Below, piece after piece: positions 1 to 9,607 of a stretch of 64,000 nucleotides of DNA. The notes under the pieces were generated by a model. It worked only from the letters and a program-made list of their open reading frames with translations. It searched no databases and was not told where the DNA came from. The DNA comes from Bacteroidota bacterium (GTDB lineage: Bacteria > Bacteroidota > Bacteroidia > Flavobacteriales_D > Crocinitomicaceae): positions 124,001 to 188,000 of the forward strand of contig JAJRQK010000039.1 of assembly GCA_024280295.1 (NCBI GenBank). Direction: 5' to 3'. The position numbers and the translations under genes are program-made. Numbering within the stretch: the first letter of the stretch is position 1; the number at the start of each line of letters is the position of its first letter.

Positions 1-856
1 GGCGAAGAAGAAGCGATACTTCACGGTAGGCAACGGCTTGTTTTGACAAATCATCAAATACAATAAGTGCTGGTCTACCTGTATCACGGAAATACTCACC
101 TACAGCAGCTCCTGTCATTGGAGAGTAAAATTGCATTGGTGCTGGATCAGATGCATTTGACGCAACAACGACTGTATAAGCCATTGCTCCTGCATTTTCC
201 AATTTCTGAACGATCCCTGCAACCGTTGAACCTTTTTGTCCAATTGCGACATAGATACAAAATACAGGTTCTCCTGCATCGTAAAATTCTTTCTGGTTGA
301 TGATTGTATCGATACAAACAGTAGTCTTACCTGTCTGACGGTCACCAATAACTAACTCACGTTGTCCACGACCTACTGGAATCATTGCATCCACTGCTTT
401 GATTCCTGTTTGTAACGGCTCACTTACCGGTTGACGGTAAATAACTCCTGGTGCTTTACGCTCAATTGGCATTTCGAATAATTCTCCTTCGATAGGTCCT
501 TTCCCATCAATTGGATTGCCCAAAGTGTCAATAACACGTCCAACGAGTCCTTCACCAACCTGAACAGAAGCAATTCTTCCGAGACGTTTTACCGTATCGC
601 CCTCTTTTACTTTATCAGATCGACCTAGAAGTACTGCTCCTACGTTATCTTCTTCGAGGTTCAAAGCAATCCCTTGCAGTCCACCATCAAATTCAATTAA
701 TTCACCGTATTGAACTCCTTGCAATCCATATACTCGGCAAATACCATCTCCAATTTGGAGTACTGTACCGATTTCTTGCAACTCAGCTTCCGAACGGAAT
801 CCTGAAAGTTGTTCTCTTAATATTGCAGAAACTTCTGCTGGTTTTACATCTGCCAT
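1..856 (-). CDS. atpA: ATP synthase F1 subunit alpha (5' part, cut by window edge)
   Basis: This is the N-terminal 285 residues of the nucleotide-binding alpha subunit of F1Fo ATP synthase; the rest lies beyond the window start. The ATG is at 856 and the protein begins [19 protein letters not shown]-loop GDRQTGKT lies near residue 170, and the usual [14 protein letters not shown] and [19 protein letters not shown] blocks are intact. It is the last visible gene of the minus-strand atp run, 32 bases after atpH. The fragment is unremarkable and the identification is secure. Confidence 0.97.
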   Translation of the reverse strand, partial: MADVKPAEVSAILREQLSGFRSEAELQEIGTVLQIGDGICRVYGLQGVQYGELIEFDGGLQGIALNLEEDNVGAVLLGRSDKVKEGDTVKRLGRIASVQVGEGLVGRVIDTLGNPIDGKGPIEGELFEMPIERKAPGVIYRQPVSEPLQTGIKAVDAMIPVGRGQRELVIGDRQTGKTTVCIDTIINQKEFYDAGEPVFCIYVAIGQKGSTVAGIVQKLENAGAMAYTVVVASNASDPAPMQFYSPMTGAAVGEYFRDTGRPALIVFDDLSKQAVAYREVSLLLR

Positions 857-888
857 CTTGTGTAGATTTTACCTTGGCTACGCCAAAA

Positions 889-1422
889 TTATCGTGTTAA
901 ACGTTGTTTTAAATTATTCAATTGACTCGAAACAGAAGCGTCCATTCTCATGTCGCCCATTTGAACCATAAAACCACCAATAAGTGATTCATCTATTTGC
1001 TCTGTAACTTCTAATTGACCATCGATGCCCTTTTGGACTTTAGCGATAATCGAATCTTTTGTTGCGTCATCCAATTTTGTAGCTGACGTAATTGTAATTG
1101 GAACGATGCCTCTTTCCTCTTTCACTTGTACTTGAAATGCTTCTGCAATTCCAGGAAGGTCAGATTCACGTCCATTTTTAATGATTAAGGTCACAAAGGA
1201 CATTGTCAACTTTTCAAATTGTTCGAATACTTGCTCGAAAATTACAATTTTCTTATCTGCCTTCACGATTGGACTATCCAATAGTAGTCGGAAATCGTGA
1301 GAATCATCACAGGTTGCAGCTAACATATTCATATCTCCCAAAACAGAATCAATATTCTTCTGCTCCATTGAAAGATCTAAAAGTGCTCTAGCGTATCGTT
1401 TTGCTACTTTAGAATTCTTCAT
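889..1422 (-). CDS. atpH: ATP synthase F1 subunit delta (OSCP)
   Basis: This 177-residue peripheral-stalk subunit links F1 to the b subunit. It has the family's helical N-terminal domain (VAKRYARALLDLS near the start). The C-terminal region carries the conserved ending ESLIGGFMVQMGDMRMDASV. Length is normal for the family. It starts at an ATG 7 bases after the atpF stop, so it is probably translated from the same message as atpF, with atpA following. Confidence 0.95.
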   Translation of the reverse strand: MKNSKVAKRYARALLDLSMEQKNIDSVLGDMNMLAATCDDSHDFRLLLDSPIVKADKKIVIFEQVFEQFEKLTMSFVTLIIKNGRESDLPGIAEAFQVQVKEERGIVPITITSATKLDDATKDSIIAKVQKGIDGQLEVTEQIDESLIGGFMVQMGDMRMDASVSSQLNNLKQRLTR

Positions 1423-1429
1423 TTCTGAA

Positions 1430-1930
1430 TTAATTCATGTTAATATCTTCAACCAACTTATTAGCAAGTGTGGTTTGCTTATCCTGTGATGCTAATTCAC
1501 CACGAAGAACTTTCTCTGCAATTTCAATTGAGATTGAAGCAACTTGCGTTTTTAATTCAGCAATTGCCGCAACTTTCTCAGCAGTAAATGCATCACGTGC
1601 CAACGACTGAACTTTATCTGCTTCCACACGTGCTTTCCCTTTTGCATCTTCGATCATTGTGTTCACCGTTTCTTTGGTATCCTTGATCATTGCATCACGT
1701 TCAGCTCTTGCTTCTTTTAGCAAGTTCTCGTTTTGCGCCTTCATTGTTTCCATTTCAGCGCGTGTCTTTTCTGCTAATTCTAGTGACTCAGAGATTTTTG
1801 CTTCTCTTTCATTCACTGAATTCAAAATCGGCTTCCAAGCAAATTTTCTAAGCAATAGCAATAACCCTAAAAAGAGCATTGCTTGCCAAAACGCTAATCC
1901 TACCGAAAACTCTCCTAATAAACTTTCCAT
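1430..1930 (-). CDS. atpF: ATP synthase Fo subunit b
   Basis: This 166-residue subunit has one N-terminal membrane helix (about residues 12-28, AFWQAMLFLGLLLLLRKF). A long charged, coiled-coil-prone helix rich in Glu, Lys and Ala follows. This is the architecture of the b subunit that forms the peripheral stalk. It sits between atpE and atpH as in other Bacteroidota. Only one b-type subunit is present, so a homodimer is expected. Confidence 0.94.
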   Translation of the reverse strand: MESLLGEFSVGLAFWQAMLFLGLLLLLRKFAWKPILNSVNEREAKISESLELAEKTRAEMETMKAQNENLLKEARAERDAMIKDTKETVNTMIEDAKGKARVEADKVQSLARDAFTAEKVAAIAELKTQVASISIEIAEKVLRGELASQDKQTTLANKLVEDINMN

Positions 1931-2008
1931 CTTCTAATTCTATTTTGTTCCCTTCTAAAAAATCTCATGGCTGCAACCAACCGTTGCAGCCATGAGAAAA
2001 TGCTTGGC

Positions 2009-2206
<198 letters not shown>

Positions 2207-2233
2207 TTATTTTAGGGTTAAAAATTTACTTAA

Positions 2234-3352
2234 CTAATGTGCCTCTTCATGTACCGCGGCTGCAGAGCCGAAGTACAACGCAGTAAGCATTGTGAAAATA
2301 TACGCCTGCAACGCCGCAACTAACAATTCAATGATATTCATAAAGAATGTCAATCCTAAGAAAGCCGCCTTTGCAAAATAAGCATCAAAGAAATATACCG
2401 CAGCGATCAACGCTCCAAGTACAATGTGACCTGCTAACATGTTCGCATATAAACGAATCATAAGAGCAAATGGCTTAACAACCAATCCGATTAACTCGAT
2501 TGGAATCAACATAATTTTCATAGGGACTGGAACACCAGGCATCCAGAAAATGTGCATCCAATAATCTTTCTTTGCTGTAAACTGAGTGATGAAGAAGGTA
2601 AACATTGCTAAAACGAACGTAACTGCAATATTTCCAGTTACGTTAATTCCAAGTGGAGTCATTCCCATTAAGTTCAAGAACCAAATAAAGAAGAATACAG
2701 TTAATAAGTACACCATGTATTTTTTGTGTGCTTTCTCTCCAATGTTTGGAATCGCAATCTCATCACGAATAAAAATTACAATTGGTTCGATGAACTTCGC
2801 CGCTCCAGTAGGTGCAAGACCTGATTTGTACGATTTAGCAACACTTCTAAATAAGAAGAATAAGAACAAACACATAAGCATTGTAGTGAATACGTTCTTA
2901 GTAATTGAGAAGTCTATCGGCTTAAGCTTCGAAATTGTTTCTTCGTCTGTTTTCTCATCGACAGTAGATTTTGTCATAACAGTACCGTGCTCATCGGTCT
3001 TGTAAATTTTTCCGTCGTGAGTATCAAGTTTATAATAGTTTCCGTTAGACTCAACGACTTTTTCTCCATGCTCAAAAGCTGAAGACATAAACACATGTAG
3101 TCCACCATCCCAAAGAATTACAGGCAATGGAAATCCTAAATGCCAACCACCTTCTTCACTAGAGACAATTCCAAAACTGTGAGAGTCATGTGTATGATGT
3201 TTTACGAACTCAGTGTTCTTTTCTCTTTTCTCCTCTGGAGTCAACTCCTTGTTAGGCGCTCCGTGATGAGGTTCTGCATTTGCAAAAACTGAAGAAGTTA
3301 ACACTGGGCTTAACAGTGCAACAACAAGAATGAATCTTAATAATCTATACAT
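2234..3352 (-). CDS. atpB: ATP synthase Fo subunit a with exported N-terminal extension
   Basis: This 372-residue membrane subunit forms the proton half-channels. Residues 1-25 look like a signal peptide (hydrophobic core, cleavage near SVFANA). They are followed by a soluble His-rich segment to about residue 150 that the E. coli protein lacks. The membrane domain then carries the essential Arg in MIRLYANMLAGH (about residue 300) and the conserved ELLVAALQAYIF near the C-terminus. It lies upstream of atpE in the same operon. The long extension is typical of Bacteroidota subunit a as far as I know, so it is probably not aberrant. Confidence 0.95.
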   Translation of the reverse strand: MYRLLRFILVVALLSPVLTSSVFANAEPHHGAPNKELTPEEKREKNTEFVKHHTHDSHSFGIVSSEEGGWHLGFPLPVILWDGGLHVFMSSAFEHGEKVVESNGNYYKLDTHDGKIYKTDEHGTVMTKSTVDEKTDEETISKLKPIDFSITKNVFTTMLMCLFLFFLFRSVAKSYKSGLAPTGAAKFIEPIVIFIRDEIAIPNIGEKAHKKYMVYLLTVFFFIWFLNLMGMTPLGINVTGNIAVTFVLAMFTFFITQFTAKKDYWMHIFWMPGVPVPMKIMLIPIELIGLVVKPFALMIRLYANMLAGHIVLGALIAAVYFFDAYFAKAAFLGLTFFMNIIELLVAALQAYIFTMLTALYFGSAAAVHEEAH

Positions 3353-3442
3353 ATCACCAACTATCTAGTCGTCTAAAATCGGGGCAAAAATACGTATAAA
3401 ACTTAGATCGATGCAACGAAACATGTATTTATTTCTTGCTTT

Positions 3443-3850
3443 TTAATTTTCAGTAGGATTAACCTTCAGAAGTCGCACTAAATAAAGCGTTTCCGTGAAC
3501 AGACAGATCAAGTATGGGATAAGAAAACCGAGCGTCTCAAAATTATCCATAACTCCATCTCTATGAAAGATCGTCCTAAAAACAGCCATGAAAATGATCA
3601 ATTTTGTAAGACTCAAGCCCATGTATATAAAGCCTATTTGATTCGACTTCTTTCTATGAGCGTTAAGTAGAAGAGTAAACGTTGCTAAGGCATATAGGAA
3701 ATTAAATATATATGATGGAATTACATTACCCCCTAATAATGAGTAATCTCGAAAATTATAGATGAAGAATTGTATGGTAATTGAGCCAATTAGTAATCCA
3801 AGAAGAAGGAAGGAAAATTGACTAATTACTTTTATTGTCGTCTTCTGCAT
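3443..3850 (-). CDS. Small four-helix membrane protein of the atp operon (DUF6168/AtpI-like)
   Basis: This is a 135-residue protein with four hydrophobic segments (about residues 10-32, 43-60, 72-92 and 106-126) and no signal peptide. It overlaps atpZ by 29 bases and precedes atpB, the position AtpI holds in other bacteria. I recognise it as resembling the DUF6168 family found at this place in Flavobacteria. A role as assembly factor or ion-supply protein for the c-ring is an inference from position and topology only. Confidence 0.7.
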   Translation of the reverse strand: MQKTTIKVISQFSFLLLGLLIGSITIQFFIYNFRDYSLLGGNVIPSYIFNFLYALATFTLLLNAHRKKSNQIGFIYMGLSLTKLIIFMAVFRTIFHRDGVMDNFETLGFLIPYLICLFTETLYLVRLLKVNPTEN

Positions 3851-4073
3851 TAATCTTATTGAGTTGTCTTAATATATTATAGAGAGAAATCGCAACGGCG
3901 AATAAGGTTAGTCCAATTGTAAACCATTTTTTATTACTTGGGTATTTATCATCAAGATATCTTCCTAAATAGGCTCCCAGAAATATTGTTGCTCCCATTT
4001 GAAAAGCAATTCCTGAAAATCGAGCATAACGAGAAATGGGCGATTTTTTGGATGGACTCCCTTTATCTTTCAA
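3822..4073 (-). CDS. atpZ: AtpZ/AtpI-family protein
   Basis: This is an 83-residue protein with two membrane helices (about residues 18-38 and 49-67) separated by the family motif GRYLDDKYP. Members sit at the head of atp operons and are linked to c-ring assembly or divalent-cation supply. No ATG is available: an in-frame stop lies immediately upstream of the TTG at 4073, so TTG is the probable start. It begins 11 bases after the bactofilin stop and overlaps the next gene, supporting co-translation. Confidence 0.85.
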   Translation of the reverse strand: MKDKGSPSKKSPISRYARFSGIAFQMGATIFLGAYLGRYLDDKYPSNKKWFTIGLTLFAVAISLYNILRQLNKINAEDDNKSN

Positions 4074-4084
4074 TCAATGTTGGT

Positions 4085-4495
4085 TTAATAGATTACGTTC
4101 TCTTCCGCAGAAGCAACTTTCGCATCAACTGGTTTTGAAGTTGAAAAATTGTTCATTTTACACTCCCCAGAGAACTGAGCGCCTTCTTCTATTTGAATTT
4201 TGGAAGTTGAAATTTCACCTGTTACGTTCGATTGAGATCGAAGGGTCAACAAACTATCAACCTTTATTGTCCCTTCTATTCGACCTTCAACATCAGCCTC
4301 ATCACAAATCAGATTTCCGTGAATAAATCCAGTTAGTCCGATTACCACCTTAGATGATGACGTAACATTTCCTTGAATTTCTCCATCAATACGCACACTT
4401 GATTCTGCAATAAAATCACCTATTATTTTAGATCCTTCTACAACGACATTCAATCTGTCTGGCCCATCTGTAGCCATTCCTGTTTTCTTTTTCAT
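4085..4495 (-). CDS. Bactofilin (polymer-forming cytoskeletal protein)
   Basis: This 136-residue protein is built almost wholly from a right-handed beta-helix with the short hydrophobic repeats of bactofilins (for example GDFIAESSVRIDGEIQGNV and similar turns to about residue 115). It has short polar tails and no membrane segment. Bactofilins form nucleotide-independent filaments that act as scaffolds for envelope proteins. It starts 2 bases after the sprE stop and is followed by atpZ, so it lies inside the sprE-atp run. Confidence 0.92.
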   Translation of the reverse strand: MKKKTGMATDGPDRLNVVVEGSKIIGDFIAESSVRIDGEIQGNVTSSSKVVIGLTGFIHGNLICDEADVEGRIEGTIKVDSLLTLRSQSNVTGEISTSKIQIEEGAQFSGECKMNNFSTSKPVDAKVASAEENVIY

Positions 4496-4497
4496 AG

Positions 4498-7116
4498 CTA
4501 ATAATATTCTTCGTAAAATTTATCGTATTCCTTGATGTCACTTAATTTGAAGAGGGTTTTTAGGTTGTCAATTGTAATCATCATAATCTTCGCGTTTTGA
4601 AGATCGAGCAAGTATTTACGTGTGTTTTTATATGCTGTAATATATTTCATTGCCTTAGACTCATCATCAAACTCTTTAACAAGGATGATTGATCCTTCTT
4701 CAAACACTTTTGAATCAACTCGAATACGATCTCGGCTAAAGTAATCACGATTAAAATCTACAATTCTTGCCTTTGCAGCAGAGGAACTCATTTCTTTATC
4801 TGGAAAAATAATGATCGTTAACTTCTTCCTGTCATTGTAGATATACGGTGATTTACTTCCGAAATCTGCAACAACATTCTCGGAATAGCCATTCTGTATG
4901 ATGTTTAGCATTTCTTGACCTCTTGCAGCTTCAAGTGTTCCGGGGTATTCTGAAATTAACATCTCCAAAACTGGAACTAGTGTGTCTTTATCATTGACAC
5001 GTTGCCCTAAACACATGGCTTTTAACAGCATATATTTAGCGCGATAGATATTATCATTCTCATCAGAAATTACAATGTCAGCTTTTGCGATAACTGGGGA
5101 ATACAGCTTCTTGTTATATCTCTCCAAGACTTTCACGTACGCCTCTTCTGCTAATGCATCACGCTCCTTCTTCTTTATGAAATAATCGGGATCACGTAGG
5201 TAGTTTGCATAATCGCTATTCGGGTAATTATTATAGATATATTCACGGTGTACATTTGCTTTAACAGGATCACTGCCCTTGTATATCATGTACATTTGGT
5301 AAGCTGATAATAAATTGTGTGGATCTTCAACTTTCCTACCTAATACGCTCATAAATTGAATTTCAGCAAACCCAGGTTCATTTAATTGAGTACTATAGAT
5401 ATAACCAGCATTGTAATACGCTTCGAGCAATCTTTCATTCGATGCGGTCATTGCAGAATCAGTTAATGGAAGATCAGCCATGAGTGATTCAACAGTTAGA
5501 GAGTCTAATTGTTCAACTACCGTAGTATCTTGTTCACCATCTCCCAATACAGCTAAACTGATAACAGGCGCTTTATCCGATCTTCTCCAATCGTCCTCAT
5601 TTTCACGTGCTCCCCATAGCCGTTTAAATTCGTCAAATCCTTGAGCACGTGTTTTAGCATTATTCCAATACCACTTAGATCCATTACCTACTTGAACGAA
5701 GAGATTTTCATTTTGCTGTAGTTCTCGTAATCTAAGCGCATCGCGCTCTTTCTTTGCTTTTTCTTCAGCTACTATTTTCTTGATTAAATCTTTTAGGAAT
5801 TTCTCACGATCACCCTCATTCATCAATGCAATTCGCTGAACGCTGTCTTCATATTCTGCAGTTTCCACGGCCACAACTAGATCAGCTAATTTTAATGCTT
5901 TATTGCGAATCCCTTCAGCATTTGGATAGTTGTCTTCAATAACAAGAGCACAAGAATCGTAATATTTTTGAGCTTGAACATACTCACGTTTATCAAAACT
6001 CATGTCTGCTAGACGTTCATAAGCCATTCCTTTTTGGCGTGTATTATTGACCGAATAGAAAGCAGATGCGCTTAGGTATTGAATTCCTAACTCTTCACTT
6101 CCGTCTCTCAATTCCAAATCACCAAGTGCATAATAAATTTGATCTTTGTACTCAGCATTCTTAGCATCCTTGAGCATCTTGAAAAGTTCTTTTTTGACCT
6201 TATCACCATCACCTAAAAATGTACGTTTTAATCGAGCATTAAATCTCATTACGTAAGGCGCATTTCCCTTTATGACTTTGTTGTAATGAGAAACAGCAGA
6301 GCCAAAATTTCCGTGCTCCTCATAGAGTTGACCTAGGATAAAGTGTACTCTTGCCTTTTCTTCATCTTCAGTAATACTAGCATATTTCAAGGATTCCTCA
6401 AGGAAGTGAATTGCATCTTGCTTCTTATCACGCAACAAAGCTAACTGAGCCTTTGTTTTTTCAAGTTCAAATCGAATTTCCTTAGGGAATTTAGCGGCTT
6501 GATCCTCTTTGCTCCCTTTTTTCTTTTCACCCTTCGCGCTTTCTTCAGCACCAATTGCTTGATCAAGGTTGTCTAAATTAAACTTTGCGTCTGTTAGATC
6601 TCCTGTTGAGATATTTGTTTTGGCCATCCATAATTCACCCACATAAAGTGATGGATCATTGCTGTAAAACTTCCGAACATATAGGAAACTTTTCATTGCC
6701 CCATCATAATCACGACGGTAGAACGAAGCTCGCCCAATAGTTGTCCAATTTTCATCTATCCAACGATTGTGTTCTTCTTTTTTCTTAGCAGGTTTATCGT
6801 TTCCAGGCATAGAATGATCGCGAATAACCTTCTTACATTTGGCAATCGCCGTATCGATCGCTGGATACATTCCACTTACTTCAGCTTCACTCGGAACAGG
6901 ATCTAGGGGAAGTAATTTGTAATAATCCTCTTGCCTTGAGTTTCGGTATGACCCGATTGATTGATCGAGAAGTTCAACTGCATTAAAATAGCCGTTATAG
7001 TGTGCGTTTAAACTATGGAACTTACGGTTAATTGCTGTATTCTTTTCAGTAGAGCAAGCCGCAGTAATTGTAATTACTGTAAACACTAATCCACCAATTT
7101 TGAATATTTTTTTCAT
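4498..7116 (-). CDS. sprE: SprE/PorW-type TPR lipoprotein of the type IX secretion system
   Basis: This 872-residue lipoprotein has its lipobox ending TAAC near residue 21. The family-typical N-terminus follows (ST-KNT-INRK-HSLNAHYNGYFNA). Multiple tetratricopeptide-like helices span roughly residues 130-430, for example around HFILGQLYEEHGNFGSAV. A charged coiled segment follows near residues 440-480, and a further helical repeat region lies in the C-terminal half. SprE/PorW proteins are needed for T9SS secretion and gliding and link the periplasmic rings to the outer membrane machinery. The two sorting-domain proteins in this window are its likely clients. It is the first gene of the run leading into the ATP synthase genes. 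The assignment rests on recognising the N-terminus and layout. Confidence 0.87.
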   Translation of the reverse strand: MKKIFKIGGLVFTVITITAACSTEKNTAINRKFHSLNAHYNGYFNAVELLDQSIGSYRNSRQEDYYKLLPLDPVPSEAEVSGMYPAIDTAIAKCKKVIRDHSMPGNDKPAKKKEEHNRWIDENWTTIGRASFYRRDYDGAMKSFLYVRKFYSNDPSLYVGELWMAKTNISTGDLTDAKFNLDNLDQAIGAEESAKGEKKKGSKEDQAAKFPKEIRFELEKTKAQLALLRDKKQDAIHFLEESLKYASITEDEEKARVHFILGQLYEEHGNFGSAVSHYNKVIKGNAPYVMRFNARLKRTFLGDGDKVKKELFKMLKDAKNAEYKDQIYYALGDLELRDGSEELGIQYLSASAFYSVNNTRQKGMAYERLADMSFDKREYVQAQKYYDSCALVIEDNYPNAEGIRNKALKLADLVVAVETAEYEDSVQRIALMNEGDREKFLKDLIKKIVAEEKAKKERDALRLRELQQNENLFVQVGNGSKWYWNNAKTRAQGFDEFKRLWGARENEDDWRRSDKAPVISLAVLGDGEQDTTVVEQLDSLTVESLMADLPLTDSAMTASNERLLEAYYNAGYIYSTQLNEPGFAEIQFMSVLGRKVEDPHNLLSAYQMYMIYKGSDPVKANVHREYIYNNYPNSDYANYLRDPDYFIKKKERDALAEEAYVKVLERYNKKLYSPVIAKADIVISDENDNIYRAKYMLLKAMCLGQRVNDKDTLVPVLEMLISEYPGTLEAARGQEMLNIIQNGYSENVVADFGSKSPYIYNDRKKLTIIIFPDKEMSSSAAKARIVDFNRDYFSRDRIRVDSKVFEEGSIILVKEFDDESKAMKYITAYKNTRKYLLDLQNAKIMMITIDNLKTLFKLSDIKEYDKFYEEYY

Positions 7117-7333
7117 TCTGCAGTATCATTTCGGAGGACATACCATCCGCATTTTTATGTTAACGTGATTCGCTTCTTCTGCTAGAAGAACTCACAAAAA
7201 TCGATTTTATTTTGCTGTAATCCAATAATATTAACGGTAATCCACTAAATATCTTCTGATTTAAACGTGCTATTGTTACGCTATAAGATTACGTTTATAG
7301 AGAAAGAAGTATTTCTTTGGGTCTAGCAAAGGG

Positions 7334-8044
7334 CTATGAAATATTTGTAAAAACTTGTTGAATATCATCATCATCTTCAATTTTATCAAGCATTTTTTCA
7401 ATATCAACTAATTGATCTTCAGAAAATTCAACAGGTGATGTTGGAATGCGTTGCAAATTTGATTTTTGAACATCAATCTCTAAATCCTCTAATCCTTTTG
7501 CTAAATTCCCAAAAGAAGTATAATTACCATAAATGTATACTGTTCCTTCTTCTTGTTCGATTTCATCCAAACCGGCATCAATCAATTCAAGTTCCATATC
7601 TTCCAGATTCATCCCTTCTGTTAACTCAAATTCGAATACAGATTTACGATTAAACATGTATTCAAGAGAGCCATTAGGGACAACTGCGCCGCCTGCTTTA
7701 TTAAAGTAAGACTTTACATTTGCCACTGTACGCGTTGAATTATCCGTAGCACATTCAACAATGACAAGAACGCCATGAGGCCCTTTTCCCTCGTAAACAA
7801 TTTCACTAAATGCTTCAACGTCTTTTGCATTAGCACGTTTTATTGCAGCATCAATGTTGTCCTTAGGCATATTTTGCGACTTCGCATTTTTAATTGCTGT
7901 TCGCAACGTTGCATTCATGTCTGGATCTGTTCCTCCCTCCTTAGCAGCCATTGTAATTGCCTTCCCTAATTTCGGGAATAATTTCGACATCTTATCCCAA
8001 CGCTTTTCTTTAGTTGCTCTTCGGTACTCAAATGCTCTACCCAT
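7334..8044 (-). CDS. YebC/PmpR-family protein
   Basis: This 236-residue protein has the three-domain YebC layout. It begins [21 protein letters not shown] and has the conserved blocks [39 protein letters not shown] and the acidic C-terminus. Family members were annotated as transcription regulators. More recent work on some places them at the ribosome, easing translation of difficult proline-containing stretches. The start ATG at 8044 gives the family-typical N-terminus. It is monocistronic, with a 217-base gap to sprE that holds no gene I can see. Confidence 0.93.
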   Translation of the reverse strand: MGRAFEYRRATKEKRWDKMSKLFPKLGKAITMAAKEGGTDPDMNATLRTAIKNAKSQNMPKDNIDAAIKRANAKDVEAFSEIVYEGKGPHGVLVIVECATDNSTRTVANVKSYFNKAGGAVVPNGSLEYMFNRKSVFEFELTEGMNLEDMELELIDAGLDEIEQEEGTVYIYGNYTSFGNLAKGLEDLEIDVQKSNLQRIPTSPVEFSEDQLVDIEKMLDKIEDDDDIQQVFTNIS

Positions 8045-8190
8045 AACCCTTTCAAAATTTTCGTGAACAAAAATAATTGTTTTCTCTCATTCTGCAAGAC
8101 TTTCTCTTTAATCGTGTAGGATGCAGCTGCATAAATTTGCGTTGTCCCTTTTTTTAACAATAGTAACCTTCAAAAGTTTTTTATTTAACG

Positions 8191-8221
8191 TTTGGCTTGC
8201 TCAATGGATTCCTTAAATTTG
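8191..8221 (+). promoter_or_regulatory. Bacteroidota sigma-70-type promoter of the saccharopine dehydrogenase-like gene
   Basis: A TTTG box (8191-8194) is followed by exactly 19 bases and then TAAATTTG (8214-8221). This matches the Bacteroidota consensus TTTG-N19-TAnnTTTG without mismatch. The ATG at 8240 lies 18 bases downstream, implying a short leader. It is the best promoter in the window. Confidence 0.85.
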
Positions 8222-8239
8222 GATAACACAAGCTAAAAC

Positions 8240-9577
8240 ATGAAAACAATCCTCGTATTGGGAGCTGGTCTCTCGTCATCATCGTTAATCCGATATTTAC
8301 TTGATCACTCTACGGAAAATGATTGGCAAATTCGAATCGTAGATCGCGATATGTCTCTTGTCCAACAAAAGATAGGTGGTCACAAAAATGGCGTAGCACT
8401 CAGCTTTAATGCTCTTGAAGCTTCAGAGCGACTTCCAGAAATCGAAAAGGCGGACTTAGTAATCTCTATGCTCCCCGCTCGTTTTCATCTTGAGGTTGCA
8501 GAAGATTGTATCTCCACTAAGACGAATTTGATTACTCCATCATATATCTCACCAGAAATGAGAGCTTTGGATGATCGTGCGAAAGCAGCAGGAATTGTAA
8601 TTATGAATGAGATTGGTGTCGACCCTGGCCTTGATCACATGAGTGCGATGAAAATTATTCACGCTATTCAAGGAAAAGGTGGAGAAATAACAAGTTTTAA
8701 GTCGTTTTGTGGTGGACTTGTTGCTCCTGAAAGTGATAACAATCCTTGGAATTATAAATTTACATGGAATCCAAGAAATGTTGTTTTGGCAGGACAAGGA
8801 GGCGCTGCATCTTTCATTCAAGATGGTCAGTATAAATACATTCCATATAATCGTCTTTTTGGTCGACTACATAATATTTCAATTGATGGTTTTGGAGATT
8901 TTGTTGGGTATGCAAATCGTGATTCACTATCGTACCGAGAAACATACGGGTTAGAAAATATCCCAACAATTTATCGTGGAACATTGCGCCGACCAGGTTA
9001 CTGTGTGGCTTGGGATGTATTTATTGAGTTAGGGATGACAGATGATTCCTATTCAATGACAAATACAGAGGACATGACTCCTCGAAGCTTTTTAAACGCA
9101 TACCTCCCTTATCATCAATCCATGCCAGTGGAAGAAAAATTCAAGCTCTTCTTGCGTGAAGATAGAATGGATTTATTTGACAGGTTTAAATGGTTAGGAA
9201 TTTTCAAAGACAAACCTCTAGTTGGATTGGATTCCCCAACACCAGCACAGGCACTTCAAAAAATTCTAGTTGACAAACTTTCTTTAGAAGATGGAGACAA
9301 GGACATGTTGGTGATGATCCATGAATTCGAATATCGATTGAACGGTGAAAAACATGCAATTACATCTCACATGGTTAACTTGGGAGAGGACGAAGTCTAT
9401 ACATCAATGTCTAATACCGTTGGATTGCCTGCAGCTATTTGTGCTAAAATGATCTTGAATGGAACATTAAAATCAGCAGGGGTAACTCTTCCCGTTCAGC
9501 CAGAAGTTTATACGCCAATTCTTGACGAACTAGAAAAGTTTAATATTTCATTCATAGAAAAAAGAAGAACTATTTAA
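8240..9577 (+). CDS. Saccharopine dehydrogenase family protein (LYS9-like)
   Basis: This is a 445-residue soluble oxidoreductase. The N-terminal Rossmann fold begins with a dinucleotide-binding loop near residues 7-15 (LGAGLSSSS). It is followed by the catalytic/C-terminal saccharopine dehydrogenase domain, with landmarks such as NEIGVDPGLDHMSA and FCGGLVAPESDNNPWNYKF. The best-characterised relatives split saccharopine into glutamate and aminoadipate semialdehyde in lysine degradation. No other lysine-catabolic gene is adjacent, so the direction and substrate are inferred. It is a single gene with its own promoter. Confidence 0.87.
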   Translation: MKTILVLGAGLSSSSLIRYLLDHSTENDWQIRIVDRDMSLVQQKIGGHKNGVALSFNALEASERLPEIEKADLVISMLPARFHLEVAEDCISTKTNLITPSYISPEMRALDDRAKAAGIVIMNEIGVDPGLDHMSAMKIIHAIQGKGGEITSFKSFCGGLVAPESDNNPWNYKFTWNPRNVVLAGQGGAASFIQDGQYKYIPYNRLFGRLHNISIDGFGDFVGYANRDSLSYRETYGLENIPTIYRGTLRRPGYCVAWDVFIELGMTDDSYSMTNTEDMTPRSFLNAYLPYHQSMPVEEKFKLFLREDRMDLFDRFKWLGIFKDKPLVGLDSPTPAQALQKILVDKLSLEDGDKDMLVMIHEFEYRLNGEKHAITSHMVNLGEDEVYTSMSNTVGLPAAICAKMILNGTLKSAGVTLPVQPEVYTPILDELEKFNISFIEKRRTI

Positions 9578-9607
9578 GACTGGGAGTAATCAGATAAATA
9601 GGCGAGT

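Noticed and set aside
2586-3005. Plus-strand open frame of 139 codons inside atpB.
   Set aside because: It is antisense to a clearly coding, well-conserved gene and has no recognisable protein features.
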